The notes: generated by a model not told the origin, from the sequence alone. A DNA stretch of 64,000 bases from LMUY01 sp964245075 (GCA_964245075.1 CAXTLC010000009.1:9447-73446), one strand, 5' to 3'. Numbered from the stretch's first letter, positions 42,931 through 52,045 are shown. Numbers and translations: made by a program.

Positions 42931-43674
42931 TCACCGCATCGCCCGCCGGTAGCGCACGGCCAGCCACAGCAGCGGCAACTGGCTGGTGCGCAGCCGCTTG
43001 CCCATCCGCCGCGGCTCGCGCACCAGGCGGTGCAGCCATTCCAGCCCGGCGCGCTGAACCGCCCTCGGCGCGCGCTTCACCAGCCCCGTCGCGAACAGCA
43101 GGGACGCGCCGATGCACAGCCCGGTGCCGACCGCCCCGCCCCGCTGCTGGATCTGCCAGCCCAGCATCTCCGACTGCGGCGCGCCACAAGCCAGGAAGAC
43201 GTAGCGCGCCGGGTGCGCCAGCACGAAATCCACGCAGCGCGCGACTTCCTCGGGTTGGGTGATGAAGCCGAACGGCGGATCGTGCCGATGCAGGTTGCGC
43301 CAGCCGAATCGCCTGCGCAGCCTCCGCTCCATCTCCTCCGTGCCGCCGACGATCGTGATCGCGTCATCTGGCTGGATCGCCCCGCGCAGCATCGCCAGAA
43401 CGAGGTCGCTGCCCAGCGCCAGCGGAAGCTGCGTGCCGAGCGTGATTAGTGCCAGCCGGGCCACGACGCGGCTGTCGTTGAGCCGCAGCCAGGCGGCGTC
43501 AACCCCGGTGCGGAAGCCCGGCTCGTCCCGCTCGTAGTTCACCACATGCACGGCATTGGGGGTCACGACGTAGGCGAACGGCGCTGCGGGCGGGCGGGCG
43601 ACGATGGCTTCGAGCGCGCCCTCCATGTCCAGCGGCGAGAACAGCATGCCGAAGGCCGCGATGTCCGGCGTCAC
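42931..43674 (-). CDS. WecG/TagA/CpsF family glycosyltransferase
   Basis: The 247-residue protein carries YVVTPNAVHVVNY, LNDSRVV (equivalent to the catalytic DG of the family), AITIVGGTEEMERRLRRRFG and VFLACGAPQSEMLGWQ. Members transfer N-acetylmannosamine-type sugars or mannuronate to lipid-linked acceptors. GTG 43674 overlaps the stop of the upstream GT2 gene by GTGA. The unit 45607 to 42931 (epimerase, GT2, this gene) is fully overlapped and so co-translated. Confidence 0.9.
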   Translation of the reverse strand: MTPDIAAFGMLFSPLDMEGALEAIVARPPAAPFAYVVTPNAVHVVNYERDEPGFRTGVDAAWLRLNDSRVVARLALITLGTQLPLALGSDLVLAMLRGAIQPDDAITIVGGTEEMERRLRRRFGWRNLHRHDPPFGFITQPEEVARCVDFVLAHPARYVFLACGAPQSEMLGWQIQQRGGAVGTGLCIGASLLFATGLVKRAPRAVQRAGLEWLHRLVREPRRMGKRLRTSQLPLLWLAVRYRRAMR

Positions 43675-44651
43675 GGCGCCGGCGCTTTCTCGATGTGGTA
43701 CAACGGGATCTTGCGCCACCAGAACAGCTTGCCCGCCGCTGCGGCCGTGCCGAGCACATGGCCCACCAGGCGCTGCTTGCCCGCCGCCCCGGTGAGCGGC
43801 CTCAGCAGAGCAAGCGCCGCCAGCGCGGCGCTCCCCCCCACGGCCTGCGCGGCGCCCCGCGCCATGATCCCGGCGGCGCTGCGGCTCGGCGCGGGGGCGT
43901 GCCGCACGGCGGCGGCGGTGTAAACCTGCGCGCCGCTGTAAGCCCGCATCGCCTGGTAGCGCAGCCCGGTGCGGCCGGCCGGGACCGTTTCCCAAACCCC
44001 CGCCTCCGCGCACCAGACGAAGCGCCGGCCCCGCCCTTCCAGCCGCAGGAACAGGTCAAGGTCCTCGCCGCCGGACGCGCCGAACGCCGGGTCGAACGGA
44101 AGCGGGTCGGTGAAGCAGGTGGCGGCCCGCCATAGCGAGGACGCCGTGCTGATCGCGAAGCCTCGGGTGCGGCCCGGCCCCCCGGCGATCAGCGCCGTGC
44201 CGGATGGCACCGGCAGCACACGGGTGAAGCGGCTGGCGGCCGGGTCCCAGTCGGGCGGCGCGCCGGCGGCAAAGCGGGGCCGCACCGGGCCGACCGCGAC
44301 ATCGGCGCCCGTTTGCGCCAGCGTGTCGATCAGGTGGTCCAGCCAGCCCGGCTCCACCTGCAAGTCGTCATCCAGGAAAGCGACCAGCTCCGCCCCGGCC
44401 GCCCGCAGCCCGGCGTTGCGCGCCACCGAGATGTTGGGCGGCGAGGCCGGCGCCCAGCGCACCGGCCGCCCGGCCGCCGCCAGCCCGGCCGCGAACGCGC
44501 TGGCATGGCCGGACGGGCTGTTGTCGGCGATCACCACCTCGAACGCCGTGCCGCGCCGTGAGCCGTCCCGCAGGCAGCTTTCCACCGCGTCCCGCAGCAT
44601 GGCGAGCCGGTTGAAGGTGCAGATCACCACGGAGGCTGCCAGCGCCGTCAC
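43671..44651 (-). CDS. Glycosyltransferase family 2
   Basis: This 326-residue GT-A enzyme has ASVVICTFNRLAMLRDAVESCL, FEVVIADNSPSG and LVAFLDDDLQVEPGWLDHL with the DxD metal site, then ASGGEDLDLFLRLEGRGRRFVWC. It is similar to the GT2 at 37639. The C-terminal tail has a hydrophobic stretch (AALAALALLRPLTGAAG) that may anchor it. GTG 44651 overlaps the epimerase stop. It belongs to the exopolysaccharide machinery; the sugar is unknown. Confidence 0.9.
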   Translation of the reverse strand: MTALAASVVICTFNRLAMLRDAVESCLRDGSRRGTAFEVVIADNSPSGHASAFAAGLAAAGRPVRWAPASPPNISVARNAGLRAAGAELVAFLDDDLQVEPGWLDHLIDTLAQTGADVAVGPVRPRFAAGAPPDWDPAASRFTRVLPVPSGTALIAGGPGRTRGFAISTASSLWRAATCFTDPLPFDPAFGASGGEDLDLFLRLEGRGRRFVWCAEAGVWETVPAGRTGLRYQAMRAYSGAQVYTAAAVRHAPAPSRSAAGIMARGAAQAVGGSAALAALALLRPLTGAAGKQRLVGHVLGTAAAAGKLFWWRKIPLYHIEKAPAP

Positions 44652-45607
44652 GCTGCGAGCCGGTCCCGCGGCAGGCAGGCGAGGCTCTCGGCCAAGCCGG
44701 CGGCCACGTCCACCGCCGGCGCCCAGCCGAGCGCCTCCCGCGCCGCGAAGACGGGGTAGGTGGCTTTCTGGGCGAACAGCGCCAGCTCGCTGCGTGCCGG
44801 CGCCCCCAGCAGCCACTCGCTGCCCAAGCCCGGCCGCAGCCGCGCCATCGCCTTCACCGGCAATGCGGCGAGCGTGCGGGCGCGCAGGATCGCGGGCGGG
44901 ACGGCGCGCAGGGGCGGTGCGCCGATGCCGTGCGCCAGCAGCGCGAACCACTCGTTCCAAGACACGGCTTGCGGCCCGTTCACGTTGAACGCCCGCCCGG
45001 CCGCACGCGGGGCGGTCAACGCGGCGGCGACTGCGGTGGCGACGTCGGACACGTGGACCAGGTTGCAGGTGCCATCGCCGGCCGCACCGAACACGCCCCA
45101 ACGCCCGGACCGGATGCGGTGCGCCAGCCCGGTCACCCAGAGCGCGCTGCCGGCTCCGTACACGATGGCGGGACGCAGCCGCACCGTCTCGATGCCGGCT
45201 TGCTGCATGCAAGCCTGTTCCGCCGCGGCCTTCCATGCCGCGTAGCCGGAGCCGTCCGGCGCGACGGCGGCGGTTTCCTCCATCACCATCCCGGCGGCGG
45301 CGCCGTACACCGCCACCGAACTGAGGTGGACGAACCGCCGCACCCCGGCAGCCTCGGCAGCGCGGAGCATGGCGCGCGTGCCGTCCACGGTGACGTCGCG
45401 GCCACCCACCGCGCAGTGCACCACGGCGTCCATCCCAGCCAGGGCGGCGGCGTCCGGCTGGCGCACGTCCAGCCGGACCGTCCTGTCCCGGCCATCCCGC
45501 GTTGCCGGGGAGACCGAGAGCCGCGGGTCGGACGCGAGATGCCGGCGCACGTGCCCGCCGATGAAGCCACCCGCACCTGTAAGTAACACAGCGTACACCG
45601 TTGTCAC
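44648..45607 (-). CDS. NAD-dependent epimerase/dehydratase
   Basis: The 319-residue extended SDR has LLTGAGGFIGGHV near residue 8, FVHLSSVAVYG near 92 and GYAAWKAAAEQ near 123. The latter sits where YxxxK normally provides the catalytic Tyr-Lys, and here reads Y-AAW-K, so the motif is kept. VRLRPAIVYGAG and FNVNGPQAVSW continue the family. It likely modifies a nucleotide sugar. The start is GTG 45607 or one of the next GTG codons; divergent from the Gfo/Idh gene. Confidence 0.85.
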   Translation of the reverse strand: MTTVYAVLLTGAGGFIGGHVRRHLASDPRLSVSPATRDGRDRTVRLDVRQPDAAALAGMDAVVHCAVGGRDVTVDGTRAMLRAAEAAGVRRFVHLSSVAVYGAAAGMVMEETAAVAPDGSGYAAWKAAAEQACMQQAGIETVRLRPAIVYGAGSALWVTGLAHRIRSGRWGVFGAAGDGTCNLVHVSDVATAVAAALTAPRAAGRAFNVNGPQAVSWNEWFALLAHGIGAPPLRAVPPAILRARTLAALPVKAMARLRPGLGSEWLLGAPARSELALFAQKATYPVFAAREALGWAPAVDVAAGLAESLACLPRDRLAA

Positions 45608-45660
45608 CGAAACCGTTCACAACCAGGATATGGCCAGGAAATTTCTCGGCGGTAAACACA

Positions 45661-46794
45661 GTGAATTTCGCGATCGTCGGATGCGGCTACGTCGCTGACA
45701 TGTACATGCAGACCTTGCCTGGCCTGGACGGGCTGACCCTGCTGGGCGCGTGGGACCGCGACCCGGCCCGCTTGGCCGCGTTCACCGCCTTCCACGGCGT
45801 TCCGGCCTTTGGCAGCCTGGACGCGCTGCTGGCCGACGCGCGGGTGCAGCTGGTGGTGAACCTGACCAACCCGCGCAGCCACCACGAGGTCAGCCTGCGG
45901 GCGCTGCAAGCCGGGCGGCACGTGTACTCGGAGAAGCCGCTGGCGATGACGATGGCGGAAGCGGCGGAGCTGGTGGCGGAAGCGGAGGCGCGCGGCCTTG
46001 GCCTGGCTGCCGCCCCCTGCAACCACCTCAGCGACGTCGTGCAGGCACTGAAGCGGGAGCTGAAGGGAGGCCGGCTCGGCCGGGTGCTCCTGGCGCAGGC
46101 CGAGATGGACGACGGCATGGTGCACCGGCTGGACTACGCCACGTGGCGCAGCCGCTCCGGCGCGCCCTGGCCCGCGCGCGACGAGTTCGAGGTCGGCTGC
46201 ACCATCGAGCACGCCGGCTACCAGATCACCCCACTGGTCTCGCTCTTCGGGCCGGTGCGCCGGGTGACGGCCTGGAGCGCGCTGAGCGTGCCGGAGAAGG
46301 GCGCAGAACTGGGCGCCGTCGTGACCGCGCCCGACCTGTCGTTCGGCGTGCTGGAATTCGACGGCGGCGTGGTGGCGCGGCTGACCAACAGCATCCTCGC
46401 CCCGAGCGACCGCTCGCTGCGCGTGGTGGGAGAACTGGGCGTGGCCACCATCCCGGATGTTTGGGAGTACCACACGCCGCTGCGCATCACCGCCACGGGG
46501 ATGAGCCTGGCCGCACGGGTGTCACGCAAGGTGGAGAAGAGGGTGTCGGCTTTCGCGCCGGGGCTGCTCCTGTCGAACCGGCTGCCGGTGGCGCATGGGC
46601 GGCGGGTGCCGCGCACGCAGGGCGGGCACCGGATGGATTTCAGCCGCGGCATCGCCCAACTGGCGGCGCAACTGGAACGCGGCGCGCCGGCACTGGTCGG
46701 GCCGGCGTTGGCGCTGCACGTGACGGAGGTGACGCTGGCGCTGCAGTCGCAAGCTGCCGTGGCGCGGGCGGAAGTCATGCGGACATCGGCGTGA
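45661..46794 (+). CDS. Gfo/Idh/MocA family oxidoreductase
   Basis: The 377-residue protein has the Rossmann motif NFAIVGCGYVADMY, the conserved HVYSEKPLAMTMAEAAELV (EKP site) and IEHAGYQITPL, which contains the family's second active-site region. Such enzymes oxidise or reduce sugars on nucleotide or free form. GTG 45661 is the likely start, since homology begins with NFAIVGCG. It is divergent from the epimerase by 53 bases, which supports a role in nucleotide sugar synthesis. A terminator follows at 46802. Confidence 0.87.
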   Translation: MNFAIVGCGYVADMYMQTLPGLDGLTLLGAWDRDPARLAAFTAFHGVPAFGSLDALLADARVQLVVNLTNPRSHHEVSLRALQAGRHVYSEKPLAMTMAEAAELVAEAEARGLGLAAAPCNHLSDVVQALKRELKGGRLGRVLLAQAEMDDGMVHRLDYATWRSRSGAPWPARDEFEVGCTIEHAGYQITPLVSLFGPVRRVTAWSALSVPEKGAELGAVVTAPDLSFGVLEFDGGVVARLTNSILAPSDRSLRVVGELGVATIPDVWEYHTPLRITATGMSLAARVSRKVEKRVSAFAPGLLLSNRLPVAHGRRVPRTQGGHRMDFSRGIAQLAAQLERGAPALVGPALALHVTEVTLALQSQAAVARAEVMRTSA

Positions 46795-46801
46795 GCAGGC
46801 T

Positions 46802-46830
46802 GGGGCAAGCGCGGACCGGCTGCTTGCCCC
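46802..46830 (+). terminator. Stem-loop after the Gfo/Idh gene
   Basis: GGGGCAAGC pairs with GCTTGCCCC across an 11-base loop, starting eight bases after the stop codon. No long T-run follows, as is common in GC-rich genomes. Confidence 0.65.
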
Positions 46831-46998
46831 CTCGCTCACCGGCTCCTAGGAGAGGGCGACATCGCTGACCGCGCATCGCCGAAGGTCCCTTTCCCTTGGA
46901 GGAGCTTGGGCGAGGGGTCTTGCCGATACGCATGGCCGACCTTGCGGCCCTTCCCCGGAGGAAAGGGGGAGCAACCCTAACCGACAGAGAGACGCATC

Positions 46999-48153
46999 AT
47001 GTCCGAGAGCACGACCGCCCCGAAGCCCAAGAAATCCGTCGCCTTGTCCGGCGTCACGGCCGGCAACACCGCGCTGTGCACCGTCGGCCGCACCGGGAAC
47101 GACCTGCATTACCGCGGATACGACATCCTCGAGATCGCCGAAACCTGCGAGTTCGAGGAGATCGCCCATCTCCTGGTGCACGGCACGCTGCCCACCGAAG
47201 CGCAGCTGCGCGCCTACAAGGCCAAGCTGCACGCGCTCCGCGGGCTGCCCACCGCCGTCCGCAACGTGCTGGAAGCGTTGCCGGCGTCCACGCATCCGAT
47301 GGACGTCATGCGCACCGGCGTGTCGGCGCTCGGCTGCATGCTGCCGGAAAGGGAGGACCACAATCACCCAGGCGCGCGCGACATCGCCGACCGGCTCATG
47401 GCATCGCTCGGCTCCATGCTGCTCTACTGGTTCCATTACGCGCAGAACGGCAAGCGCATCAGGATCGAGACCGACGACGACAGCATCGGCGGCCACTTCC
47501 TCCACCTGCTGCACGGCGCGCCGCCTTCGGCGGAATGGGTGCGGGCGATGCACACCTCGCTGAACCTGTATGCGGAACACGAGTTCAACGCGTCCACCTT
47601 CACCGCGCGGGTGGTCGCGGGCACGGGCGCGGACATGTACAGCGCCGTCACCGGCGCCATCGGCGCGCTGCGCGGCCCCAAGCACGGCGGCGCCAACGAA
47701 GTGGCGCTTGAGATCCAGCAACGCTACGCGAGCCCCGACGAGGCGGAGGCGGATATCCGCCGCCGGGTCGCCAACAAGGAGGTCGTGATCGGCTTCGGCC
47801 ACCCGGTTTACACCGTGGCGGACCCGCGCAACGTCATCATCAAGGGCGTTGCCAAGCGCTTGGCCGATGCCGCCGGGGACACCACCATGTTCGCAGTGGC
47901 GGAACGGCTGGAAAGCGTGATGGCGGACGCCAAGCGCATGTTCGCCAACCTCGACTGGTTCAGCGCCGTGTCCTACCGGATGATGCGCGTGCCGACGGCG
48001 ATGTTCACGCCGCTGTTCGTCATCGCGCGCACCTCCGGCTGGGCGGCGCACGTGATCGAGCAGCGCATCGACAACAAGATCATCCGTCCGGCGGCGAACT
48101 ACACCGGGCCGGAAGACCGAACCTTCGTCCCGTTGGCGGAGCGGACTGCTTGA
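46999..48153 (+). CDS. prpC: 2-methylcitrate synthase / citrate synthase
   Basis: The 384-residue protein belongs to the citrate synthase family and its sequence matches the PrpC-like branch (SGVTAGNTALCTVGRTGNDLHYRGYDI). Catalytic parts include GPKHGGANEVAL and GFGHPVYTVADPRN with the conserved histidines, plus the Asp in the C-terminal domain. PrpC condenses propionyl-CoA with oxaloacetate; many also accept acetyl-CoA. ATG 46999 is chosen. prpB and prpD are not adjacent. Propionyl-CoA handling would connect with the methylmalonyl-CoA mutase at 63138. Confidence 0.88.
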   Translation: MSESTTAPKPKKSVALSGVTAGNTALCTVGRTGNDLHYRGYDILEIAETCEFEEIAHLLVHGTLPTEAQLRAYKAKLHALRGLPTAVRNVLEALPASTHPMDVMRTGVSALGCMLPEREDHNHPGARDIADRLMASLGSMLLYWFHYAQNGKRIRIETDDDSIGGHFLHLLHGAPPSAEWVRAMHTSLNLYAEHEFNASTFTARVVAGTGADMYSAVTGAIGALRGPKHGGANEVALEIQQRYASPDEAEADIRRRVANKEVVIGFGHPVYTVADPRNVIIKGVAKRLADAAGDTTMFAVAERLESVMADAKRMFANLDWFSAVSYRMMRVPTAMFTPLFVIARTSGWAAHVIEQRIDNKIIRPAANYTGPEDRTFVPLAERTA

Positions 48154-48193
48154 GACGTTTGTGCTGAATAAAACAAGTATTCGCGTTGTTTTT

Positions 48194-48239
48194 GTTTGAC
48201 ATGCAAACGGCGCACGCGAGATAGCGGGAGAGCGTGCGC
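48194..48239 (+). promoter_or_regulatory. Palindrome and hairpin after prpC, upstream of the H1-like gene
   Basis: GTTTG-ACATG-CAAAC (48194-48208) is an inverted repeat containing TTGACA, a perfect -35 sequence, but no good -10 follows at 16-18 bases. Immediately after, GCGCACGC (48210-48217) pairs with GCGTGCGC (48232-48239). The latter could end prpC transcription or lie in the leader of the next gene. The remaining sequence to 48481 has no recognisable gene. Confidence 0.35.
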
Positions 48240-48481
48240 AGCCTCCGCCATCGGGATGGAGGCGGCAGGTTGGTGAGGGAGAACGGTCGATGCGCCCAAT
48301 CTGCCGCGGTCGTCTCCTCACCGCTGCGGCCCAGGCGTGTTCCGCTTCGAAGGCGCCTGCCTGCCTCACGTGTCAGCCGCCGGCCCGCGCGACCCGGCGG
48401 TTCCCACCGGCGCGGTGGAACCGGCTGCACATGCGGCCGTTCGCTTTCACGAGACTTGCAACGGCCCTAAGGAAACAAGCA

Positions 48482-49111
48482 ATGGACAATGAAGACACGA
48501 GGCAGCCCGCTCCCCGCGCCCAGGCGATGGCGGTGAGGGCTCCAACGAAGACTGCGCCCAAGGTGGCGGCCAAGCCTGCTGCCGCGAAGAAGCCAGCGGC
48601 GGCGAAGGCTGCTCCGAAGCCGGCGAAGGCTGCGGCGAAAGCGGCCCCGGCTAAGGCTGTCCCGGTTAAGGCTGCCCCGGCCAAGGCTGTCCCGGCAAAG
48701 GCCGCCAAGCCTGTCCCGGCGAAGGCCGCCAAGCCTGGCTCGAAGCCGGCCAGCAAGTCCGAGGCGGCCAAGACGATGAGGACCGCCAAGGCCCCGGCCG
48801 CGCGTTCCGCCGCCGCGAAGGCGCTCAGCTCCTCCAAGGCGGGCGCTGCGGCCGCGCCGGCGAGGAAGGCTGCGCCGAAGCCGGCAGCCTCCGCCAAGGC
48901 GGCCCCGAAAGCCGCCAAGACGAAGGTCGCCGCGAAGCCAGCCGCAAACAAGACGGAAGCCTCCAAGACGATGCGGACGGCCAAGTCGCCGGCCGCGCGT
49001 TCGGCCGCGGCGAAGGAGCTGAGTTCGGCTGCGCCCAAGGCCCGCCGCCGCAAGGGCGCCGACGCGACGCCCGAACCGACCACCGCCCAGACCAGCGACT
49101 CGATCAACTAG
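48482..49111 (+). CDS. Histone H1-like lysine/alanine-rich DNA-binding protein
   Basis: The 209-residue protein is nearly half Ala and Lys with Pro, and no aromatic residues, like H1-type bacterial nucleoid proteins. It contains two copies of a 22-residue motif: KTMRTAKAPAARSAAAKALSS near 95 and KTMRTAKSPAARSAAAKELSS near 158. Between are AKPAAAK-type repeats (for example KAVPVKAAPAKAVPAKAAKP). It probably binds DNA non-specifically. ATG 48482 has AGGA eight bases upstream. It has a strong terminator, so it is a single transcription unit. Confidence 0.85.
   Translation: MDNEDTRQPAPRAQAMAVRAPTKTAPKVAAKPAAAKKPAAAKAAPKPAKAAAKAAPAKAVPVKAAPAKAVPAKAAKPVPAKAAKPGSKPASKSEAAKTMRTAKAPAARSAAAKALSSSKAGAAAAPARKAAPKPAASAKAAPKAAKTKVAAKPAANKTEASKTMRTAKSPAARSAAAKELSSAAPKARRRKGADATPEPTTAQTSDSIN
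48600..48740. repeat. Degenerate AAGGCYG-CCCCG-type tandem repeats inside the H1-like gene
   Basis: Units of 15-18 bases encoding KAAPA, KAVPV and KAAKPVPA follow each other. They are prone to slippage, so repeat number may vary between strains. Confidence 0.6.
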
Positions 49112-49153
49112 AGCGTCATCCGACCGTATCCAGACGGCGCTCGCCCTTAAACG

Positions 49154-49187
49154 TCCCCGCCCGGCCTATGGAAGGCCCGGGTGGGGA
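49154..49187 (+). terminator. Strong stem-loop after the H1-like gene
   Basis: TCCCCGCCCGGCCT pairs with AGGCCCGGGTGGGGA across a five-base loop, with one G-T pair and one bulge. It starts 43 bases after the stop codon. Confidence 0.7.
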
Positions 49188-49227
49188 TTGGACGGAAAGC
49201 AGGCTCCTTCCAGGATGCCTCGACAGC

Positions 49228-49854
49228 TCAGCCGAACGTGGCGAGCAGGTCCTCGACCTGGCCCGGCGTCAGAACCCTAGGCGACAAGCCGCGCAGCAGC
49301 AGCGCCAGCCTCGCCGCCTCCTCCAACTCCTCAGCCGCATACACGGCGTCGGTCAGCGTCGGGCCGGACACCACCGGCCCATGATTGGCGAGCAGCACGG
49401 CCCGTGAGCCGGCCGCCGCTTCGGCGATCGCGGGCTCCATCGCCGGGTCACCGGGACGGTAATACGGCACCAGCGGCAGCACGGGGCCGATGCGCATGAC
49501 GAAGTAGGGCGTCAGCGCCGGCATCGCCTCGCCGCCGGGCAGGCAGGCAAGGGCGGTGGCCATGGTGGAATGCAGGTGCACCACCGCGCCCGCCCCTGGC
49601 CGAGCTTGATAGAAGGCGCGATGCATGAAGACTTCCTTCGACGGCCTGTCGCCGCCGACGTGGGCGAACGCTTCGTCCAGCCGTGACAGCCGCGCCGGGT
49701 CGAGCCGCCCGAGCGAGGAGTTGGTGGGCGTGATCAGGAAGCCGCCTTCCGCCAACCGCGCGCTGACATTGCCGGCGCTGCCGACGCTGAACCCGCGCGC
49801 GAACAGGCTGGCGGCCAGCTCCACCAGGAGCCGGCGGGTCTCGTCCTCGGTCAT
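49228..49854 (-). CDS. otnC: 3-oxo-tetronate 4-phosphate decarboxylase (class II aldolase)
   Basis: The 208-residue class II aldolase/adducin-fold protein has SVGSAGNVSARL, HLHSTMATALAC (metal-binding HxH) and LANHGPVVSGPTL (third His). With an OtnK kinase next door, it fits the OtnC branch, which decarboxylates 3-oxo-tetronate 4-phosphate to dihydroxyacetone phosphate. ATG 49854 overlaps the otnK stop by ATGA. The usual isomerase OtnI and dehydrogenase are missing from the window. Confidence 0.88.
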   Translation of the reverse strand: MTEDETRRLLVELAASLFARGFSVGSAGNVSARLAEGGFLITPTNSSLGRLDPARLSRLDEAFAHVGGDRPSKEVFMHRAFYQARPGAGAVVHLHSTMATALACLPGGEAMPALTPYFVMRIGPVLPLVPYYRPGDPAMEPAIAEAAAGSRAVLLANHGPVVSGPTLTDAVYAAEELEEAARLALLLRGLSPRVLTPGQVEDLLATFG

Positions 49855-51110
49855 GGCGCATCGAACGCCGCGGTGAAGAAATCGCGACCGCCGAAGTTGC
49901 CGGACTTGAGCGCCAGCCGCATCGCCGGGCCATCGCCTTCGGCGTAGGTCCAGGGCACGCCAGGGTCGATCTCCGCGCCGATCCGCAACCGGCGCACGCC
50001 GAGCCTGGACACCACGGCGCCGGCCGTCTCGCCGCCCGCCACCACCATGCGCCGCACCCCCGCACCCACCAGCCCGGCCGCCACCGCCGCCAGCGCCTGC
50101 TCCACCAGCGTGCCGGCGGCGTCCCGCCCGAGCTTGGCTTGCAGCGCCGCCACCCGGTCCGGCGGCGCGGACGCGGCGATCACCACGGGGGTGTCACCCA
50201 ATCTGCCGTCCGCCCAGGCCAGCGCCTGCCGCGCCAGCGCGTCCGCATCCGGCGTGGCGAGCGGGTCCAACTCCAAGGTCGGCACCTGGTCCCGCGCCGC
50301 GCCCAATTGGTAGAGCGTCGCGCGCGAGCATGACCCGGCGAGCACCGCCGCGTGACCCGGCGCTGCCGGCAGCGCGGGCACGTCGCGGTCCTCGCGCAGG
50401 GTGCCGGCCGCCCGGAAGTTGCCCGGCAAGCCCATTGCCACGCCCGAGCCGCCTGTCAGCAGCGGGTGCCCTGCCGCCGCCGTGCCGATCGCCAGCAGGT
50501 CGGCCTCGGTGATGGCATCCACGATCGCGTAGCGACGGCCGGCTTCCTTCAGCGCGCCCATCGCCCGGCGGATCGCCTCCGGCCCTTTCGCCACCGTGGC
50601 CCAGGGCACAAGCCCGACGCCGGACTCGGTTTGGCGGGACAGCACGCGGACGAGGTTGGCGTCGCGCATCGGGGTCAACGGATGATGCTCCATCCCGCTC
50701 TCGTTCAGCAGCGCGCTGCCGACGAACAGATGGCCCTGGAACACGGTGCGGCCATTGGCGGGAAGGGCTGGGCAGGCCAGCGCGAAGCCGCATTGCAGCG
50801 CCTGAACCAGCGCATCCGCGACCGGGCCGATGTTGCCCTCCTCCGTGCTGTCGAAGGTGGAGCAGTATTTCTGGAAGAACTGCCGGCAGCCGGCTTCTTG
50901 CAGCCAGCGCAGCGCGGCCAAGCTGTCGCGCACCGCCTGGCCCGCCGGCGACGTGCGGGACTTGAGCGCCACGACGACGGCGTCGGCGTCGGCGGGCGCC
51001 GGGCCGCTCGGGACGCCGATGAGCTGCACCGTCCGCATCCCGCCGCGCACCAGGGTGGAGGCGAGATCGGTCGCGCCGGTGAAGTCGTCCGCTATGCAGC
51101 CGAGCAGCAT
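49851..51110 (-). CDS. otnK: 3-oxo-tetronate kinase (four-carbon acid sugar kinase family)
   Basis: The 419-residue kinase has an N-terminal sugar-binding domain (LGCIADDFTGATDLASTLVRGG) and a C-terminal nucleotide-binding domain (MVVAGGETAGAVVSRLG, then GVPWTY). It belongs to the DUF1537 (SBD_N / NBD_C) family, and the pair with otnC supports the 3-oxo-tetronate assignment. ATG 51110 is inside the last 19 bases of the upstream glycosyltransferase. Expression would therefore be coupled to it. A role in catabolism of four-carbon acid sugars such as threonate or erythronate is expected. Confidence 0.9.
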   Translation of the reverse strand: MLLGCIADDFTGATDLASTLVRGGMRTVQLIGVPSGPAPADADAVVVALKSRTSPAGQAVRDSLAALRWLQEAGCRQFFQKYCSTFDSTEEGNIGPVADALVQALQCGFALACPALPANGRTVFQGHLFVGSALLNESGMEHHPLTPMRDANLVRVLSRQTESGVGLVPWATVAKGPEAIRRAMGALKEAGRRYAIVDAITEADLLAIGTAAAGHPLLTGGSGVAMGLPGNFRAAGTLREDRDVPALPAAPGHAAVLAGSCSRATLYQLGAARDQVPTLELDPLATPDADALARQALAWADGRLGDTPVVIAASAPPDRVAALQAKLGRDAAGTLVEQALAAVAAGLVGAGVRRMVVAGGETAGAVVSRLGVRRLRIGAEIDPGVPWTYAEGDGPAMRLALKSGNFGGRDFFTAAFDAP

Positions 51111-52045
51111 GTGGCCTCCACGAAGCGTTGGGCCTGCGCGCGCCAGGTCGGCAGGGCCTGGCCGGCCCGCCAGGCCGCTTCCGCCATGTCGGCGCGCAGG
51201 CCCGTGTCGAAGATCAAGCGGCGTATCGCCTTGGACAGCCCGTCCGCGTCACCCGGCTCGCAGACCACGCCGACGGCCGGGGCCACCAGCTCCGCGGCGC
51301 CGCCGCCAGCGGTGACGGCGACCGGCAGGCCCCGGCGCAGCGCTTCGGCGACGGCCGCGGAGTGCCCTTCCCACTCGGTGGCGAGCGCGAACAGGTCGGC
51401 GCTGCGCCAGGCCGCGTCCAGCGCGGCGTCACCGAGCATGCCGGCGAACTGCACTTGCCCGGTGTCGCCGGCCAGGGCGCGCAGCTCGTCCGCATACGCC
51501 GGGTCGCGCGTGGCGCCCACGATCACCAGGCGCCAAGGCAGGTCGAACAAGCGTTGCAGGGCGCGGATCAGCACCGCATGGCCCTTGCGCGGCGCGAGCG
51601 CGCCGACCGACAGCACGGTGCAGCCAGGCCCGCCCGAGCCGGTGGAGCGCGAAACGTCCGGCACGCCGGGCGGGATGACCGTGAGCTTGGCCGGGTGGAC
51701 GCCGAACTCCGCCACGAGACGGTCGCCGACCGGGCGGCTGGTGGCGACGACGTGGCGCAGCAGCGGCAGCCGCTCGCGTTCGGCCGTGCGGACGGCTTCC
51801 CGCTCGGCGTCGCTGGCCAGCGCGGCCGTGTGATGCACCAGGCCGATCGAACCCGGGATCTCGGCCAGTGGCGCTGACCGCAGCCGTATTCCGTCGATGA
51901 CTTTCACGGACGGTTCGGCGGATGGAAGCTCATGCGAGACGCGATGCCCGGCGGCGATCAGGGCATTGCGAAGGCCCGTGATATAAGCCCCGCCGCCTTC
52001 AAGGCTCGGCTCGTTGTCTGGCAAGTAGAAGCAATAATCCGTCAC
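51092..52045 (-). CDS. Glycosyltransferase family 4
   Basis: The 317-residue GT-B enzyme begins YCFYLPDNEPSLEGGGAYITGLRNAL and has VLSVGALAPRKGHAVLIRAL (donor-binding loop) and LATEWEGHSAAVAEALRRGLPVAVTAGGGAAELV (E-x7-E equivalent). GTG 52045 is the likely start. It is the first gene of an operon with otnK (19-base overlap) and otnC, an odd partnership for a glycosyltransferase. The sugar is unknown. Confidence 0.87.
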   Translation of the reverse strand: MTDYCFYLPDNEPSLEGGGAYITGLRNALIAAGHRVSHELPSAEPSVKVIDGIRLRSAPLAEIPGSIGLVHHTAALASDAEREAVRTAERERLPLLRHVVATSRPVGDRLVAEFGVHPAKLTVIPPGVPDVSRSTGSGGPGCTVLSVGALAPRKGHAVLIRALQRLFDLPWRLVIVGATRDPAYADELRALAGDTGQVQFAGMLGDAALDAAWRSADLFALATEWEGHSAAVAEALRRGLPVAVTAGGGAAELVAPAVGVVCEPGDADGLSKAIRRLIFDTGLRADMAEAAWRAGQALPTWRAQAQRFVEATCCSAA

